Shown: piece by piece, positions 1 to 11,299 of the stretch
Numbering within the stretch: position 1 is the first letter of the stretch
Layout: each line of letters begins with the position of its first letter
Assembly (NCBI GenBank): GCA_964059195.1
Contig: CAXKWD010000008.1
Coordinates: 48,650,502 to 48,714,501 of the forward strand
Source of the DNA: Ectobius pallidus
Taxonomy: Eukaryota > Arthropoda > Insecta > Blattodea > Ectobiidae
Direction: 5' to 3'
DNA: 64,000 bases
Position numbers and translations under genes: made by a program
Notes under the pieces: model-generated
Database searches by the model: none
What the model saw: the letters and a program-made list of their open reading frames with translations, nothing else
What the model was told of the DNA's origin: nothing

Positions 1-277
1 AGGAGCAGGATGATATCTCCGCAGTAAGTAATTGAAATGGCTTACAATGATATGGTCTTTAAAATATTGAAGGTATTTGTAAATTATGGTAGCGCATGGG
101 GCTACAAAGGTAAATTTGGTTCTTCATGGGGCTCATATAAATATGGCATAAATTATATGTATTTCTAATTCATTGACTTGTAGAAAGAGAAATTTTGATA
201 CAATTTTTAAAATGATTAGTGTGATGCTTTCTAAAGAAAGAAAGCATATTTACCTTGTAATGTGAAATTGTCATGTA
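1..277. other. Non-genic flank
   Basis: AT-rich sequence with no coding potential that I can recognise. It ends at the TA dinucleotide (276-277) that forms the left target-site duplication of the mariner element starting at 278. Confidence 0.6.
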
Positions 278-958
278 CGAGGGATGTTCTGAAAGTAAGT
301 TTCGTCATTTTTTTTCACATGGAAACTTTATTACCAAAACAAATACACCATGCAATCATGAAATATACCCCTTGCACTATTTTTCAACATAGTCTCCACC
401 GACATTGAGACATTTGTCATAGCTTGCAATCAGTTTGAAGAAACCACTCTGGTAAAACTCGGCGCCCTGCTATGCAAGGAATTGTCGCACAGCCTTCTCC
501 ACCTCAGCATTGTTTTGGAAGTGACGCCCCGAGAGTGCGGCTTTCATTGCATGGAACAGGTGCCTTCCTTCACTGAACATGCAACACCAGCGACCAACAA
601 TTTGATGAGACATGACCTCTTCACCATACACAGTCTGTAGGCGTCCATGGATGATGAACACACTAGTCCTACATGCCCATTCATACCGGATAACAGCATG
701 TACTTCCATTGTCGACCACGTTTTCAGTAGACGTCCATCTGCCATCGTGATTTGTACTCAAATAACCTCGGGCACGCCAGTCTACTGCTACTTTCTCTTC
801 TTCGGGACTCTACTCATGCATCGTTTCTCCTCTGCTGACGCTCTTTCCGTCGTTGAACCAGCAATAGGTGTCGATTCTTATGGCAGTTGTTTGCTTCATC
901 TGCTTTACCATCTTCACTTTTTAAAAATCGACGAAACTTACTTTTGGAACATCCCTCG
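278..958 (-). mobile_element. Internally deleted mariner element (about 0.7 kb)
   Basis: The ends are near-perfect terminal inverted repeats: CGAGGGATGTTCTGAAAGTA at 278 and its complement ending at 958, with two mismatches over about 29 bp. A TA dinucleotide flanks each side (276-277, 959-960), as expected for Tc1/mariner integration. At 681 bp it is about half the usual 1.3 kb of a mariner. The missing part is the catalytic middle of the transposase, since the N-terminal helix-turn-helix part and the C-terminal tail are both recognisable. Such deleted copies can be moved in trans by a full-length relative. Confidence 0.9.
378..745 (-). pseudogene. Mariner transposase remnant (HTH N-terminus plus C-terminal tail)
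   Basis: Reading from 745 downward, the first 90 or so codons resemble the mariner N-terminal HTH (EVHAVIRYEWAC, then a Y/GEEVMSHQIVGRW stretch). Downstream, after an in-frame stop near 470, the reading resumes as the family's C-terminal end: a DKCLNVGGDYVEK motif followed by a stop at 378-380. The DDD catalytic core that normally lies between them is absent. The product could at best be a DNA-binding fragment. The mariner assignment is secure; any function is unsupported. Confidence 0.8.
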
Positions 959-1036
959 TATATTTAAGATGTGCACATCGAAGTCTAAATAATTAATAAT
1001 GAGGAATTCCTACTACAATTCAAAATTGAACTTAAA

Positions 1037-1240
1037 TACGAGGGTCGTTCAATAAGTAATACAACACATCTTTTCTTAAAGCAGGTAGGTTTTATTCAGG
1101 ATTCAAACACAACATATTGTTCCCCAATCTTTTCGCTACAAAAACCTACTTTTCAACATCATCTCTGTTCAATGCTACAGTTTTACGCCACCTTAATGGG
1201 AGGGCCTGTATGACTGCATGGTACCACTCTCATCTGTGCG
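1037..1240 (-). mobile_element. Mariner terminal fragment, second family
   Basis: Starts with a TA and a mariner-type end, CGAGGGTCGTTCAATAAG at 1039. Read on the minus strand, the adjacent sequence has remnants of a transposase C-terminus ending near 1100-1200. It belongs to a different subfamily from the element at 278-958. The central coding part next to it (1244-1605) is in the opposite orientation, so this end and that coding part have been inverted relative to each other or derive from two copies. Confidence 0.6.
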
Positions 1241-1243
1241 TAA

Positions 1244-1605
1244 TTGCTTGCTCGTTATGAGGCTGATGGTGAAAATTTCTTGTCAAACATTGTCACAGGC
1301 GATGGAACATGGGTTCATCACTTCGAACCAGAAACAAAACGGCAATCCATGGAGTGGCACCACACCAACTCTCCTTTGAAGAAAAAGTTCAAAGCCATAC
1401 CCTCAGCTGGTAAAGTCATGGCTACCGTCTTCTGGCACTCTGAAGGGGGTATTCTGTTCGATGTCCTTCCTCATGGTGAAACGATCAACTCTGAAGAGTA
1501 TTGTGCTACTCTAAGGAAATTGAAGACACGATTTCAGTGTGTTCGTCGCCACAAAAATGCAAACAAACTTCTCATTCTCCATGATAACGCAAGTATTGTT
1601 TCACG
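1244..1605 (+). pseudogene. Mariner transposase, catalytic-core fragment
   Basis: The readable protein contains the first catalytic motif (GDGTWVHHFEPETKRQSMEW), then a KKKFKAIPSAGKVMATVFW stretch and the second catalytic motif (LLILHDNA) about 95 residues later. These are the D(94)D spacing and flanking residues of mariner transposases. Similarity stops abruptly after HDNAS near 1600; the remaining codons to 1705 look random. The N-terminal DNA-binding domain, the third Asp and the C-terminus are missing, so it cannot be functional. Confidence 0.85.
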
Positions 1606-1744
1606 CATCATAGATAGTTCTTTTACATCAATAGTACATCATAAATCATATAAATTTACAAGTACTGTTCACACATCACACGTCATATTAAGTTACAAGT
1701 ATTGATTCACACATACCATATACAGAAATATACATTTTTACACT

Positions 1745-2012
1745 TTACATTTTTATGAAAGGTTCCTCATCATCATCGTCATCCCTGATTTTGTAATGTC
1801 CGTGAGCATGAGTATCCATTCCGTTAGGTAAAATGTAACGCTTATCGTCGTTGCTAGATAAAGTGACCTTATTCATAGCAATCCAAAATACGTTATGTTT
1901 ATACGATCTGATGGATCTGTTTACCGAGAATGTTGATTGTCCGCTCTGAAGACAGCCAACATAATCTTGAAAGTTGACATCTTTGTCAATGACGTTTTTC
2001 CTAATGCCTTTC
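1745..2012 (-). pseudogene. Family B DNA polymerase, C-terminal end (cut off by LINE)
   Basis: On the minus strand an open frame from the LINE insertion site at 2012 runs about 88 codons to a stop at 1745-1747. It includes DDKRYILPNGMDTHAHGHY and an acidic tail (DDDDDEEPF). This matches the C-terminal part of the protein-primed DNA_pol_B_2 polymerases found in Polinton/Maverick and adintovirus-like elements, where a DDKRY-I-x-x-(D/N)G-x-x-T-x-A-x-GH motif lies close to the end. The frame matches that of the polymerase at 6942 onward when the inserted LINE and one copy of its duplication are ignored. Confidence 0.75.
2003..2012. repeat. Target-site duplication of the 2013-6941 LINE (left copy)
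   Basis: AATGCCTTTC here is repeated exactly at 6942-6951. Both copies lie in the polymerase gene, and the polymerase reading frame continues from one to the other. Confidence 0.85.
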
Positions 2013-2040
2013 TTTAGGGTGGACTCGAACGTAACATCTC

Positions 2041-3340
2041 TTGAATACTAGACAAGCATCTTACCCCAAGACCAAACCACACTGCTTGGTCAGTCTTGAA
2101 TCAGCTATTGATGAGGAAACACGCAATCGCGCGGAGCCAGCAGAAAGTGGAAAAATGGGCATCGACCTCGAAACATACCGCGCGCGTATAGGGACGTTCG
2201 GAAGGTGTAAAATAAAAAATAATAATAACGAACAAGTACAGTACTTATCAAAATGCGTATGGTTTTTTGGTATCATTATGGTGACATTATTGATAGTAGG
2301 AGGTGTCGAAATGAACCCGGGCCCCCAGGAAATAGTGAAGGCAGTGACAACCCTACAACAGTGACGGACTTGCATATGAAAATGGACGAAAAACTTAACA
2401 AGAAATTAGAAGAGTTAAATAAGAAGATGGACTATGCACAAGGTATGTGGAATAACCTTCAAGAGAAATACGAAGACATGAAAAAAGACATTGACACTTT
2501 AAAAGAATTGAAGTGGACAACTCAAAAACTAGAAAAAGAGTCGAGGCTAAGGAATATCGTCATTTTCGGGATGGAAGAGAGATATAGGGAGACAAGAGTG
2601 GATACCTGTGGTCGTGTAACTGAATTTCTAAAGACGGAATTAAACATGAACTTAACTGAACTACACATCGAAAATGTATACCGCCTGGGCAAGGGAAGAA
2701 ATCGACCTACTTTAGTGAAGTTCGTGAGTGTTGTAAATAGGACCAAGTGATGAGTAGGGCCCCTATGTTGAAAGGAAGAAGATTTAGACTCGACCATGAT
2801 TATAGTTATGAAGAAAGAAGAACACGTAGAGAATTATTGCCATTTTTAAGGAAAGCAAGAAGTGAGGGAAAGTTCGCGGTTCTAGTAAAAAACAAGCTGC
2901 GGGTTGAACAAAGACTTTACGACTTGCATTACTGCAAGAATAACATTACATTAGAAAACCGAATGACAGTAAACGTCAACACCGAGAGTCCGATAAACAG
3001 AAGTCCATCAGTAGATAAAGAAAGCATGGCCGGCGGTACAACACAGCCAGAGGAAACGATAAAGCTATCGCGCACAACACATGCTCGCCCGCAGGTCATA
3101 GACACCCCGGCACCGGAAATGGTTGACGTAAATAATCAGAGTCAACAACACGGTGCGTGTGCCTTCGCTGGAGAGAATACGGCTGACACAGCTTCGAGAC
3201 GGATTGTAAGTGATGACGAGATAATTTCATCGCCCCAGGGAAGTTTAATACAACTGGACAAGACTAATATTAGGGCTAGCAAACAAGCTTATAATCTCAG
3301 AAATTGGGCAACCCCACAGCCTAAGTTCTTTAAAAAATAG
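2041..3340 (+). pseudogene. LINE ORF1 (2A-like motif, coiled coil, RNA-binding domain), frameshifted
   Basis: The frame opening at 2041 ends in a hydrophobic stretch and a 2A-like motif (2281-2325). It stops at 2364, but the reading continues one frame over from about 2330. That segment is lysine/glutamate-rich with a likely coiled coil (about 2380-2530), followed by an RRM-like part, LRNIVIFGMEE then IENVYRLGKG. A second frameshift near 2745 leads to 2747-3340, which has the RRELLPFLRKARSEGKFA pattern of the C-terminal domain of L1-type ORF1 proteins. Family knowledge: ORF1p binds the element RNA as a chaperone. Two frameshifts make it non-functional. Confidence 0.7.
2281..2325 (+). other. 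2A-like ribosome-skipping motif in LINE ORF1
   Basis: Translation gives VTLLIVGGVEMNPGP. The core (V/I)-E-x-N-P-G-P is the 2A signature that makes ribosomes skip one peptide bond. The upstream hydrophobic stretch is also typical. The usual Asp before V-E is Gly here, a variant I know from non-LTR elements. It would detach a leader of about 90 residues from ORF1p. Activity is inferred only. Confidence 0.7.
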
Positions 3341-3342
3341 GA

Positions 3343-6300
3343 TCAGTGCCAAGAGAAGGGTTTGAGCATTGGTCTCCTCAATGTCGAAGGGATACGGAAT
3401 AGTCTAAAAATGGGGAACTTCAGAATATAATAAAGAATTATCACTTTTTTTGCGTGGTCGAGATATGGTTGAAACAGAACGAATCTATTAAGATAAAGGG
3501 ATATGAATGTATAGCTCAAAATAAAGACAAGAAAAGTAAATTTGGGCGACATCCAGGGGGACTAATGATTATAATTAGGAACGACTTAATGAAAAATATA
3601 GAAAAAATAGATATCACGAACGAAGAAAGCCTATGGGTAGGACTAAAGAATAATAAAGGGGAAATGGAGTTATTATTAGGTGTTACTTATCACCACCCTA
3701 AGGGTTCACCATATTTTAACAATAAATTTTACGATAAATTAAATAAGGAGCTAGATGATATGAGGACAATGTATAAAGCAAATTATGTGTGCATAACTGG
3801 GGATTTTAACAGTAGAACAGGTAAGCAAGATCCAACTACTTTCAGTCCAGAAGTTAACATTGCCCCCAACGGTACAAACCGTGATTTCTCGACCAGAATG
3901 AGTAAGGACATGGTAATAAATGATGAAGGGATAAAATTGATAGATTTCTGTGCAGAGAACGGATTAATCTTTTTAAATGGTAATTACGGATCAGATATTC
4001 ATGGTAACTTTACATTCGCAAATGAGCAGGGTGCGAGCATAGTTGATTATATATTAGCACCACATTTTTTAGGGGATAAGATAACAGATTTCGGAATATC
4101 TGAGGTGGTTTACTGATCTCATATGATATTATCGGCCGAGTTAGACCTGGACATAGGCAACGAGGAGGACCCTCTCAGACCCTCCTCAGTGAGTGAGGAA
4201 AAATGTGGCATAGTAAATACGAGAAGAACTTATGTGTGGACCGAAGAGAACAGTGATAGCTTTAAGTCAATCCTGAATGATAGTAGTTCCGAGTTGTTAG
4301 AAATAGGAATACAATATTTCTTAGACCAAGGCAATACTGACGGTGCTGCACAGTTGCTTTATAGAGCCTTAGAAAGGTGTAGTGTGGTGAAGGTAAGCAA
4401 ACATACAGGCCCCTCACGGAATATTTCATGGTTTGATTTACAATGCAAAATATGAGATCACAATTAAGATTAGCTTATAAGAGGTGGTGCAAGACAAAAG
4501 GTAGATCTAGTGAGAGTCCTGAAAAAATTTATTACATGGATATGAAAAATCAGTATAAAAAATGACAAATAGTGAAAAAGGAACTTTTTCATAACAAAAA
4601 GAGTACGAAAATAAATAACTGGTTAACTAGCAATAGCACATCAGAAATATGGAATTATCTTAAGAGGTTGAAATATAATACTACTAGGAATTTAACTATA
4701 AACGAAGAAGCATGGGTCAATCATTTTTCGGAATTATTTCAGCTTAGAGAAGCAAGTAGGCCTACATATCATACTATACATGTATATCCATGTATGAATT
4801 ATATTGAAGAATTAGACAACGAGATTAACAAAGACGAAGTTAGTAGGATAATCAAAAAAGCTAGGGCCAGGAAATCACCAGGCATTGATGGAATTCAAAC
4901 ACAGGTATGGAAAAAAATGTGTGAAAATCAGAGGTGGCTAGAGATATTAACTAAATTTTTTAACAAAATTAAAATGACGAATCAAATACCAGAATCATGG
5001 AAAAAGCTATTGTAGTGCCTATATACAAGAATAAAGGTGATACTCAGAACCCCAGCAATTACAGAGGCATAAGCCTGTTGACAGCAGTATCTAAATTATA
5101 CACGGGGATTTTAGCAAACAGGCTAACCGAATGGCTAGAAGCACATAATTTAATATCCCAATGGCAAAGCGGGTTTAGGAAAAACAAGAGAACAGTTGGC
5201 AATTTATTTATTTTGTAAGCTGTGACAGATTAATACCTTAGTAGAAAAAGGGGGAAAATTTATTGGTGCTTTATTGACTTAGAAAAAGCATTTGACACAG
5301 TTAATAGGGATCAATTATGGTATAAACTTAGAAAAATAGGTTTAAGTGACATGTTTAAAAATAATATAGCTGCATTGTATGATAATATAGAATTTTGTGG
5401 AAGAATTAACCAATACGGTAGTAATACGAGGATGATTAATCAAAGAACTGGTGTCAGGCAAGGGTGCAACCTTAGCCCCCAGTTGTTCAATATATTCATA
5501 AACGACATCTTTGACGAGGTAGAAACAACTAAAAATCACCTACCAACAGTTATGAATGTATCAATTCCAGGAATAAAATTTGCAGATGATTTAGTATTAA
5601 CGGCAATTACACCCATAGGATTACAAAGAAGTATTGATGCAGTCAATAAATTTTGTAACGAGTGGAGTCTAAAAATTAACATTCACAAAACCAATATTCT
5701 AGTCTGCAAAAATGGCAATAAACTAAGCAAGGGGGAAAATGGAGCATAGATAATAAAGTTATAAATTGTGTAAATTGTATAACATATTTAGGAATAATTT
5801 TCAATAATAACGGATTTTTGGAACTTCAAAACAAGGCTGCATGGAACAATGGTAAAGTAGCTATGAATGCTATATTCAATTGCTCAACCAAACTACCCGA
5901 AATTAGATTCAAAATGTTAAACAGGTTATACAAAGCAATAGTTGAATCAAAAATGTTATATGGAAGTGTAGTGTGGGGGGAAAGGAATTCCTGGAAATAT
6001 ATGGATATGATGAGAGCCAGGTTCTGCAAACAAATATTGCAGGTACCAAGATACTCATCAAATGAAGCAGCTCCATATGAATTAGGATATGACAGTAGTA
6101 TGGGGGTCATTTTAAGCAGAATTTTAAGGTATTACAGATACATCTGGGAAAAAGACAATGAAGATATAGTGAAAATCTGCTTCCAAGCCCAAGTGAATGA
6201 TAATGGTAATCGAAACAGAATACAGTACATTAGGAAAACATTAGATGAGATAGGATTAAAGTGGATATGGAATTCAGTATTGAACGAGGAGAAAAACATC

Positions 6301-6747
6301 AATGTGATTTCAAAAATAGTTATTAAAAGATGTAATGATATACAAAGGCAGAACCATTTTGCCGTAATGAGGGAAAAGAAATCTTTACTATTCCACATCA
6401 AAATGAAGGAAACGTGGGGTATGGAAAATTATTTGAATGATTGCTCGAAGAAACAAAAATCTGGGCTAGCATGGTGGAGATTAGGGATATGGAAGCTTAG
6501 AGGGGCAAGAAGAAATTTCGAGAAAGGTCGTTGCCCATTATGTCTTAGTAATGAAGATGCAGAGCATATAATTTTAAGTTGTCCCGAAACTGAAACATTA
6601 AGACATATGTTTTTAAATAAAAAAATGTTAAAGTTAAATAAAGAAGTGGCATATAACAAATTGTCTGTAACAAAAAAACACAAAAACACTAAAGGAACTG
6701 GGAAACTTTTTATACATAGTCAAAATAAAATGGGAAAAACAAATTAG
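3343..6747 (+). pseudogene. LINE ORF2: endonuclease and reverse transcriptase, frameshifted
   Basis: The APE-type endonuclease begins with a GLLNVEGI remnant near 3370. It continues through VVEIWLK (catalytic Glu), ITGDFNSRTG (about 3800) and SIVDYILAP (about 4040). The following Ser-Asp-His region at about 4110 is broken by a stop. The reverse transcriptase starts around 4830 (ARKSPGIDGI), with NYRGISLLTAVSKL at 5060, a frameshift near 5215, FIDLEKAFDTVNRDQ at 5270, GVRQGCNLSPQLFNI at 5450 and the catalytic FADDLVL at 5580. The C-terminal part (5818-6747) holds a zinc-like CPLCLSNEDAEHIILSC. At least five breaks make it a pseudogene. Confidence 0.85.
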
Positions 6748-6941
6748 CTGCTTAAGGGAAATTGGCTAGAAATGTTAAGTGGATATACTTACAAAAGGTA
6801 AACATTTATTAGTAGTAGTACTGATTTTAGATATATGAGATTTTATGTATTCAGACGCCCTCTGGTGAAAAACTTTCTGTAACTCCAGGGGTGATCATTT
6901 GTACAACTCCAGATACAAGAATAAATCATTCATTCATTCAA

Positions 6942-9900
6942 AATGCCTTTCAATTTCTTTATAGTCATATCATTAAATTTTATGGCGTACATCTTTGTTC
7001 GCAGGCCTACCAACTCACTTATAGTATGACCAGCACCTTCGTCCTTGAATTTACCGACCACCGCCTTGTTTTGGGGGAATACAAGGGATGTTCGGGTGGG
7101 TAGACGTTAGTTTCCAGCTCATCTCTCAAATTTATCAAACCATGGAATAGATTATCCGTTTCGATCATATAGATAAAACAGTCAGTGTCCAAATTTTTCA
7201 TCGTGTCGTAATGAAAGTCGTACATTCTAGATTTAGATATTTCTAAAATAGACATGCCCACGTAGATTGCTTTGTCAAACACCAAGCTAATTTTAGCAAC
7301 ATGGACACCGACCAAATTCTCGGTGAATATGGTTCTATCTAAAAAGTTTGACTTAGCGACGAGCTCTCTCATTAAATTTTCATGGGAAACAAGTCTACAG
7401 TTCATTCTTTTCCGTACGTTTTCCATTGTTTTTCCAAAAACGCTATTTACCATTAACTTAAAAAAGCCTTTGCAAAGTTGTTGGCCGCAGCCCTACGCTT
7501 GGCCGTATTATAGTCAATGTAGGGTCTCAACCAGCAGCTTTGTTGAAATTCAATAACCCTATGGATCTTGGATTATCTCAGTCCATGTTGTAATGCTTGT
7601 TTAAGCACAGAATAGTGAATGACGTTATTTTGATTAAGCTCACGAGTTGTCAAAATATTTTTGATTTTACTTCCTGGGGACACTTGATTTCTGCACAAAA
7701 GGGCCGATCAGTATGAGCGTCGTGGAGGTGTTCTGGATACTCAATGTTAACCTGAAGGACATATCCTAATTTAGAATTGCTCGTTGGACAGGATATCAAA
7801 GGACGCTATCTCATCTTGCTCGAGCCAACGGAAATTACCTATAGATAATGCTTGAGACATGACGTAACCATAAAAATTCTTGGCGTCGGCGTAGTGAAGG
7901 TGAGAGGTTGACTTTGAGGCGTCGTAGTTGGCGGAACAAGGGTTATTTGCCGCAGCGTGTCTGGTTACACATTGGCATATACATTGCTGATTCCACGCTC
8001 AATCAATTGAATCATATCCATATCGGTAAAAAGCTGTAATTTTACCTGCGTGAACTTTAACACGGCCGCATAAGCGAAGTCTGGAGCAGTACTATAGTAC
8101 AAACAATGTACCCCATACGTATCATGGCACATTTTCCTGAAATTTTCAAATACATCTGTTAAGATCAAAACATCAGATTTCAAGTATAGGTCCGAACATT
8201 CACCTAAAGAGCTCAATGAAAATGTATGCCACACATTGGTGGCATGACGATAATCTTCGTCTGAAATGTGATCGTTATTAAGTCTATTGTAAAATGCTCC
8301 TTTAGGCGGCAATTTTTTCTCATCTAGAACTCTGTACGATGACACATAGTCGTAGGGGAAGACCCCCTTGCGACACATCAAATCAGCGTTTTCACTAAAC
8401 GAATTTCTGGTTTCTATAAATTTCTCCTTGGGTAGATTGTTAGCTAGCTTTTCCAAGCTGCTTGCCATGAACCGGAAAGAGTCAATAAATCGAAGTTCCA
8501 TACCTCCCCGCTGTTACATGTCTCCTGTTACATGTCTCCTTCGTATTGAAAATGATATTGATCCTATTCTCATCGAAACCAAGTTCTTTTACAATAAATT
8601 GTGCGTCGTAATTGGAAAGATTATGCAATACCACCGGGACAAATGTCTGATTCCTGGAATTTAGATTACAATTCCTGTGAGCGGCCCCTCTGATTCGACC
8701 GCTGACATGACAGTGGTCCCTAACTTTGAAGTTCTCCTCGGTGAAATTACCATGCTTACAAATGTGACAGATGGTGCTTTTCATATACTGTTTGTTTTCT
8801 TCTGGCTTGAGAGGGATTAGAGGTTTGGTTATGCTATGTAACACTCGATCGATGTCTTTTACATCGGCTACAAGCGATCGCATAAACTCCCCGCTGCAGT
8901 CTTTCCCTCTAAACAACAGTAACTGAGAAAAGTGCCCTCCGCATCTTTAATAATATAAGAAAAACTGTACGGGGTATGTTTCTGATAAGGTGTGGACCAA
9001 GATTTTGCGGGGTCGTTGAAGCACCCCGAAATCGGCTCCAATAGGCATTTGAAATCCGCATAGATAACAAACGTAATTTTGTGCGAATATTCTTGCTTAT
9101 TAAAGCAAACTTCGGGGTTCTTTGGAATCTCGCATCTGACAGGTGTGAAAGAATTGCACATCACTAGATGTTTAGCCAATCTCTCATCTGCAGATCTACC
9201 CTCGTAGGATTGTAAGTGCGCAAAGCATTGTTTACATACACACTCTGATCTGACGCTTGTCGGATGTGACGAAAGGTTTTACAAATGCATCGAAATCGGA
9301 AATGAGTATATAATGAGAATTTTGCTCATTACAGACATACAAAAGGTCTCTATGGTCCGCGAGTTGATCTTCTACAATTTTGATAGGAAACACGTAGTGC
9401 GAAATATTCTTCCCGTCACGTTTTTCCTGTAGGCCGAAAACATTTATAGAAATATTATTCCTTTTACAAAACTTTTCGATATCGTGTAATGTAGCGGGAA
9501 ATTTTACACAGTTCCAATCGTACTTCTCACCCAATTCGGGTTTGTTTAGGTAACTAGTCCACAAATCCTTGCCAGAATCTATAAATTTAGACAATACACA
9601 ATATTTAAAACAATAATCATCATCATTCTGAATGTTGATGAGAGAGTGTAGGTAGCGGAATTCTTCAGGCAGAATATTATGACCACGCTATGGGGCATGT
9701 TCATTGATACGCACTTCAATTTTATATAATTATGCATAACACCATCCAGAGCCACGCGTACTATGTTCCTGTTTTTCCTTTAACAATTTCGCTATGTGGT
9801 TGGATGTTGGATGTTCTATACAGAATTTGATTTTTTGTTTTGAAATTATATAACGCAGACTGTCCATCTAAATTTTCAAAATTAAATTCTACGAAAAGAT

Positions 9901-10105
9901 TAAATTTCATTGAAGTAAATTTTAGCATTGTAGAAGTCAGGATGTTTATGATTTTATCTTGGTATGACGCCATAATCGTCTCCATGTCGCCGGTAGGAAT
10001 ATCTGTTACTGCATATGTAGCTATTCGTGACTTCAAAGCAGACTCACTTGTTTGTGCAGACTCGCTGTTTGCATCTTGTCTCGTTTTGCCGTTCCCCGCT
10101 CCGAC
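6942..10105 (-). pseudogene. Protein-primed family B DNA polymerase (Polinton/adintovirus type), main part
   Basis: Read from 10105 downward, in family order. First an N-terminal region (10036-9232, with a YDWNCVKFP segment). Next a 3'-5' exonuclease start, FVIYADFKCLL (about 9075). Next a Cys/His cluster ICHICKHGNF with RDHCHVSGR (about 8770-8700). Then the TPR1-like stretch IDSFRFM, GVFPYDYV and LYLKSDVLILTDVFENFR (8480-8140). The palm follows: WLEQDEI near 7835, NSVFGKTMENVRKR at 7440, then a DTD motif, LDTDCFIYMIE, at 7180. Breaks lie near 9760, 9230, 8890, 7960, 7650 and 7070. The C-terminus is displaced to 1745-2012 by the LINE. The usual DTDS is DTDC here. Such polymerases replicate linear DNA with a terminal protein. 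I see no capsid, ATPase or integrase nearby. Confidence 0.85.
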
Positions 10106-10194
10106 CTATAAAAATAAAATGAGAACACGTGTTACATATTTTTACGAGGAGTGCGTGAATGTTCTTTTTAAAACGAACAATGTATTAAACGTAC

Positions 10195-10325
10195 CTCTAA
10201 TCGGGAAAGCTGTCCACCGCCGATCACGGGAATCCTCAAGGTTTCGGCTACGATCCCCGATGAGGCCCCGGCTTCAGCAGGTCCCTGGTGGTATAGACCT
10301 TCACGCCTGACGGCGTTCTTTGTGG
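10195..10325 (-). other. Duplicated exon-like segment of the PolB gene
   Basis: On the minus strand this reads RREGLYHQ, then a variable stretch, then RIPVIGGGQ and RLE, followed at once by a donor-like GTACGT at 10194-10189. The same order of motifs, ending in the same RLE and GTACGT, occurs at the end of the zinc-finger exon (10453-10600). Flanking intron-like DNA is also shared (10108-10190 against 10350-10447). A candidate acceptor, ACACAG, lies at 10331-10326, and another, TTTATAG, at 10112-10106 leads into the polymerase reading frame. Joining the first donor to the 10326 acceptor gives a stop, so this copy may be skipped. Confidence 0.55.
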
Positions 10326-10452
10326 CTGTGTCATTCAGGATACATAAATATAAAATGAGAACGCATGTTACAACACCATAGGCATACATATTTTACATTT
10401 CTTATCGTGAATGTTTTTAAAACGAGCAATGTATTAATGAAATTAAACGTAC

Positions 10453-10857
10453 CTCTAATCGAACAGGCTCCCGGCTTTGTCCACCACCGGTCACGGGAAT
10501 CCTCGAGGTCTCGGCTTCGATTCCTGCAGGGAAATAGAGGTGAGCTGCCTGGTGGTACAGTCCCTCACGCCTTGCGGCGTCCCTCGTCGCCGGGTGATGG
10601 CTCTTCTCCCGGTGTTCATTCATTCGTCGTAACGAATTAAAGTTGGAAAAGCAGATGTTGCAGGTGTAGGTCATACAGGAATGTTTTTCTCGGATATGCC
10701 TACATAATACATCTTTGCGCGTAAATGATGCACCGCAGGTGTCACTAGTATATTCCGATTTGTTATGGCCTTGGTTGATATGCCTATTTAAATCTTTCTT
10801 GTGCCTATATTTGGCATCGCATTGCTCGCACTTGAAAAATGTAGTAGTAGCTTCCAT
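10453..10857 (-). CDS. C2H2 zinc-finger first exon of the PolB gene
   Basis: Starts with Met at 10857. It encodes one standard C2H2 finger (CEQCDAKYRHKKDLNRHINQ, residues about 9-33), a second whose first Cys is replaced by Ser (about 37-60), and a third (CNICFSNFNSLRRMNEHREK, about 66-90). A basic tail follows, ending RLE at a GTACGT donor-like site (10452-10447). The open frame would continue to 10417 without splicing. Neighbouring sequence continues in phase with the polymerase at 10105 if spliced. C2H2 fingers at the N-terminus of Polinton-type polymerases are known from uncharacterised invertebrate proteins. Inference: same gene as the polymerase. Confidence 0.65.
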
Positions 10858-11250
10858 GTCGGCTTTTATCAGCTGAATGACTCAAATCGTCCGCAGGTTA
10901 TTTATTTACGCGACCAATGCAAAGGTACGCTGTTGGCGCGCATGCATATAACATGCTTCGGCCCCAACGCATAGGTACAACGTCGGCGTGCATACAGGAC
11001 TCACGCCGCTTGGCTCCCGCTGAGACAAAATCCGGTGGGTTATTTTCGGACGCAGAGCTTGGACTCCCGGTGATACAGCGAGACACGAAAGCCCGTCTAG
11101 ACAACATCCGGTGGGTTTGACCTTGACGGCTAGACATGATCATAGACCTCCCGCTGAGGTGTGGAAGTATTACAATATCACAAATAGTTACCAAAGCAAA
11201 ATATTACAATATCACAAATATTTACCAATAACAAACCGATTGTTGGATCG
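10858..11250. other. Upstream region of the ZnF-PolB gene with short direct repeats
   Basis: No coding potential that I trust. A unit of about 50 bp beginning CCAATGCAAAGGTACGC (10914) recurs as CCAACGCATAGGTACAA (10966). The phrase ATCCGGTGGGTT occurs near 11029 and 11106. A second short duplication, ATTACAATATCACAAATA, occurs at about 11169 and 11203. A minus-strand promoter could lie here, but I cannot define one. Confidence 0.45.
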
Positions 11251-11299
11251 GTCTAGCACAGTCGTTGTTCTACACAGGTGGCGCAAGCACCCAAATGGC

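Larger units (their letters stand above)
2013..6941 (+). mobile_element. Full-length two-ORF LINE inserted in the PolB gene
   Basis: A 4.93 kb non-LTR retrotransposon bounded by an exact 10 bp duplication (2003-2012, 6942-6951). It has an ORF1 with a coiled coil and RRM-like part, an ORF2 with APE-type endonuclease and reverse transcriptase, and a 3' tail of ATTC units (about 6926-6940) next to an AATAAATC sequence. It appears full length at the 5' end, because ORF1 starts within about 30 bp of the boundary, but it carries frameshifts and stops. Clade is not settled: the 2A-like ORF1 start and the short-repeat tail suggest the CR1/L2 group. Confidence 0.85.

Noticed and set aside
612..992. 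Plus-strand ORF of 126 codons
   Set aside because: Antisense to the mariner transposase remnant and crossing its inverted repeat; no family resemblance.
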